Source: Salicibibacter cibarius (GTDB taxonomy: Bacteria > Bacillota > Bacilli > Bacillales > Marinococcaceae). From it: a DNA stretch of 64,000 nucleotides. The notes beneath the pieces were generated by a model that saw only the letters and a program-made list of their open reading frames with translations, was not told where the DNA came from and ran no database searches. The stretch spans positions 2,232,001-2,296,000 of the forward strand of contig NZ_CP054705.1 of the NCBI RefSeq assembly GCF_016495725.1. Reading direction: 5' to 3'. Numbering within the stretch: position 1 is the first letter of the stretch; each line of letters opens with the position of its first letter. Shown in pieces: positions 62,052 to 64,000 of the stretch. A program made the translations under genes and the position numbers.

Positions 62052-63842
62052 ATGACAACGACGTATGAAAAACGGCAGGATGTTCCTGAAAAAGAAAAAT
62101 GGGATTTGACCGACCTTTACACATCCGAAGATGATTGGCAAAAAGACGTCGATGATGTGTTGAAAATGGCAGGTGACCTGAAAACGTACGATGGAAACAT
62201 CAACGACGGCGCTTCTCTTTTCGCCTACTTAAAAAAACAAGAAGAAATGATTTATAAGCTCCAACATGTTTTCGCCTACACGATGTTTTCTTCCGACATC
62301 GACACCCGGGATTCCCATGCGCAGCAACTGAAAGCAAAAGCTTCCCAGACAGGTGTAAAAGTGAGTGAAGCAACAGCTTTTTTCATGCCTTTTTTATTAA
62401 GCCTCGATGAAGCAACTTTGGAGCAATATATTCAGGAAGAAGAGCAACTTGCTTATTTTGAAGACAATCTATGGAAGTCGTTTCGATATAAACCTTATGT
62501 TCTTTCGAAAGAAAAAGAAGAACTGCTTTCACAATTAGGCGAGTCGTTATCAGCGCCTGCGGATACGTACAATATGCTCAATAATGCCGATATCCCGTTT
62601 GGCAATGTGACCGACGAAGATGGGAACGAGGTGCAGTTGAGCCGCGGCATGTACGCGAAGCGCATCGAAGATGAAGACCGGAACGTTCGAAAAGAAGCTT
62701 ATAAGGCCTATTACAAGCCTTATGTGGAATTAAACAACACGATCGCGACGAACCTTGCCGCAGAAGTGAAAACAAACACGACGATCGCAAAATTGCGTGG
62801 TCATGACTCTGCGCTCAGCCAATCCCTTTTCGGAGATAATATTCCCGTGGACGTGTATGAAAATTTGCTTACAACAGCAAAAAATAACATTCAACCCTTG
62901 CATGATTACACGGCCATACGAAAAGAAAAACTAGGTGTCGATGAGCTGCGCCAGTATGACTTGAACGTGGCACTCGTTCCTGATATGAAAGTGGACATTT
63001 CTTATGATGACGCTTACGATACGATGCTGAAAGCGCTCGCGCCTCTTGGTGATGAATATATTGAAGTTCTCCGGGAGTTCAGAGATAAACGCTACATTGA
63101 TGTGCGGGAAACACGGGGAAAAAAATCAGGCGCGTATAATATGGGCGTGTATGGCGTTCACCCATTCGTTTTGCTTAATCACCATGATGATTTAAACAGC
63201 CAGTTCACGCTCGTCCATGAAATGGGCCACGCGATGCATAGCTACTTTTCAAACAAACACCAGCCGCAAATTACAGCCAACTATCGTATTTTCGTTGCGG
63301 AAGTTGCGTCTACCGTCAACGAGGTCTTGCTGATCCAACACTTGCTCAAAGAAACCGAGGACCCGAAAATGCGGAAATATCTGCTCAATCACTTCATTGA
63401 ACAGTTCAAAGGCACGTTCTTTACTCAAGTTATGTTCGCGGATTTTGAAAAACAAACCCATGAACGGGCGGAAGCGGAAGAGCCGTTGGATGCGAACAGT
63501 TTAAATGAATTATATGAATCGCTCTTTCGCACCTATCATGGGCCAACGCTCGTTTTCAACGATGAAGTGAAGTATGGATGGTCACGCATCCCCCACTTCT
63601 ACCGGGCTTTTTATGTGTATCAATACGCGACAGGTTTTGTCTCGGCCATTGATATCGCCATGCGAATTCTTGATGGCAATAAGGAGACACTCGACAATTA
63701 TTTGCAGTTTTTGCGTAGCGGCAGTGAGGATTTTCCACTCGAATTATTGAAAAAAGCGGGAGTTGACTTAACAACGCCGGAACCGGTGGAGAATGCCATG
63801 AAAATGTTTAGCGACACCGTGGAAGCGTTCAGAAAAGCATGA
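62052..63842 (+). CDS. pepF: Oligoendopeptidase F (M3B), second copy
   Basis: A 596-aa paralogue of the previous gene: RQDVPEKEKWDLTDLYTSEDDWQKD, HEMGH zinc site (H389) in FTLVHEMGHAMHSYF, Glu ligand in VAEVASTVNEVLLIQH, and HGPTLVFNDEVKYGWSRIPHFYRAFYVYQYATG. ATG 62052 is preferred to the upstream start at 62010. The two copies differ considerably (HELGH versus HEMGH and many substitutions), so this is an old duplication or separate acquisition. Confidence 0.92.
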   Translation: MTTTYEKRQDVPEKEKWDLTDLYTSEDDWQKDVDDVLKMAGDLKTYDGNINDGASLFAYLKKQEEMIYKLQHVFAYTMFSSDIDTRDSHAQQLKAKASQTGVKVSEATAFFMPFLLSLDEATLEQYIQEEEQLAYFEDNLWKSFRYKPYVLSKEKEELLSQLGESLSAPADTYNMLNNADIPFGNVTDEDGNEVQLSRGMYAKRIEDEDRNVRKEAYKAYYKPYVELNNTIATNLAAEVKTNTTIAKLRGHDSALSQSLFGDNIPVDVYENLLTTAKNNIQPLHDYTAIRKEKLGVDELRQYDLNVALVPDMKVDISYDDAYDTMLKALAPLGDEYIEVLREFRDKRYIDVRETRGKKSGAYNMGVYGVHPFVLLNHHDDLNSQFTLVHEMGHAMHSYFSNKHQPQITANYRIFVAEVASTVNEVLLIQHLLKETEDPKMRKYLLNHFIEQFKGTFFTQVMFADFEKQTHERAEAEEPLDANSLNELYESLFRTYHGPTLVFNDEVKYGWSRIPHFYRAFYVYQYATGFVSAIDIAMRILDGNKETLDNYLQFLRSGSEDFPLELLKKAGVDLTTPEPVENAMKMFSDTVEAFRKA

Positions 63843-63907
63843 TCACCCGGAAGTTAGGGTTCAGAAGCCGGAAGACGGAAGCCGATCCCGTTGACTGTTG
63901 ACGTTAT

Positions 63908-63941
63908 AAAGCCGCATTCTTCCATTGAAGAATGCGGCTTT
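63908..63941. terminator. Strong bidirectional terminator
   Basis: A perfect 15-bp stem: AAAGCCGCATTCTTC (63908-63922), CATT loop, and its inverse (63927-63941). It lies 66 bp after pepF, probably between convergent genes. Confidence 0.9.
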
Positions 63942-63956
63942 ATAAAAATCTGATGA

Positions 63957-64000
63957 CTATTGCTTTAAAGCTCCGTTCGCCTCTGGAATGTTATCGACGT
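63957..64000 (-). CDS. Possible C-terminal end of a reverse-strand gene (partial)
   Basis: The reverse strand from the window edge reads VDNIPEANGALKQ then TAG (63957-63959). The terminator just downstream is placed as expected for a convergent gene. Only 14 codons are visible, so this is tentative. Confidence 0.25.
   Translation of the reverse strand, partial: VDNIPEANGALKQ

Overview
The window looks like chromosome of a Bacillaceae-type Firmicute, probably halotolerant or alkaliphilic. Supporting signs are AGGAGG-type ribosome binding sites with frequent TTG/GTG starts, a parE-parC pair, a leucine T-box, a Btr/Feu-like iron uptake operon, a YlmA-like ATPase, an MtnE-MtnU pair, a collagen-like spore-coat protein with a SigK-like promoter, an OpuF-type osmolyte transporter and acidic secreted domains. 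Genus cannot be fixed from sequence alone; Salicibibacter/Geomicrobium-like bacilli are a guess.

Layout. 0-3.8 kb: partial TetR regulator with operator-like repeats, a small orphan gene, a two-gene osmoprotectant importer with a fused permease-binding protein, and a CoA-binding protein. 3.8-4.8 kb: strong hairpins around a decayed TnpB gene. 4.8-9.2 kb: topoisomerase IV. 9.2-13.1 kb: frameshifted membrane hydrolase, D-Ala-D-Ala carboxypeptidase, CadD-type exporter, DUF429 protein and Pcm. 13.2-14.8 kb: an AT-rich gene for a putative DNA-binding PD-(D/E)XK nuclease. 15-19 kb: FAD dehydrogenase and CopB-type copper ATPase with a CsoR-like operator. 19-24.6 kb: small regulators and many broken genes. 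24.6-30.8 kb: Fur-box-associated siderophore operon (AraC-SBP regulator, two permeases, lipoprotein, ATPase, O-methyltransferase).

31-34.3 kb: T-box-controlled class-2 leuA followed directly by an AraC regulator. 34.5-38 kb: YlmA-like ATPase, small orphan gene, wrecked tyrosine recombinase and IS4-like debris. 38-41 kb: large catalase and DUF421 protein. 41-53 kb: accessory and resistance region (MerR-MFS, macrolide phosphotransferase, aminoglycoside nucleotidyltransferase, PAT-like acetyltransferase) with a glycolate/D-lactate oxidase plus a broken BASS transporter. 53-55.4 kb: collagen-like spore protein divergent from a TPR glycosyltransferase. 55.4-59.1 kb: mtnE-mtnU-FAH-SDR operon. 59.2-63.8 kb: 2-dehydropantoate 2-reductase and two tandem oligoendopeptidase F genes.

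Core genes (parEC, pepF, mtnE) are more GC-rich; accessory genes (13.3 kb nuclease, leuA-araC, 41-47 kb) are visibly AT-richer and intermixed with pseudogenes, which suggests repeated gain and decay. No tRNA, rRNA or CRISPR array was seen. The least described candidates are the SAP/PD-(D/E)XK protein, the palindrome-controlled HTH/membrane/YbjQ operon, and the collagen-glycosyltransferase pair.
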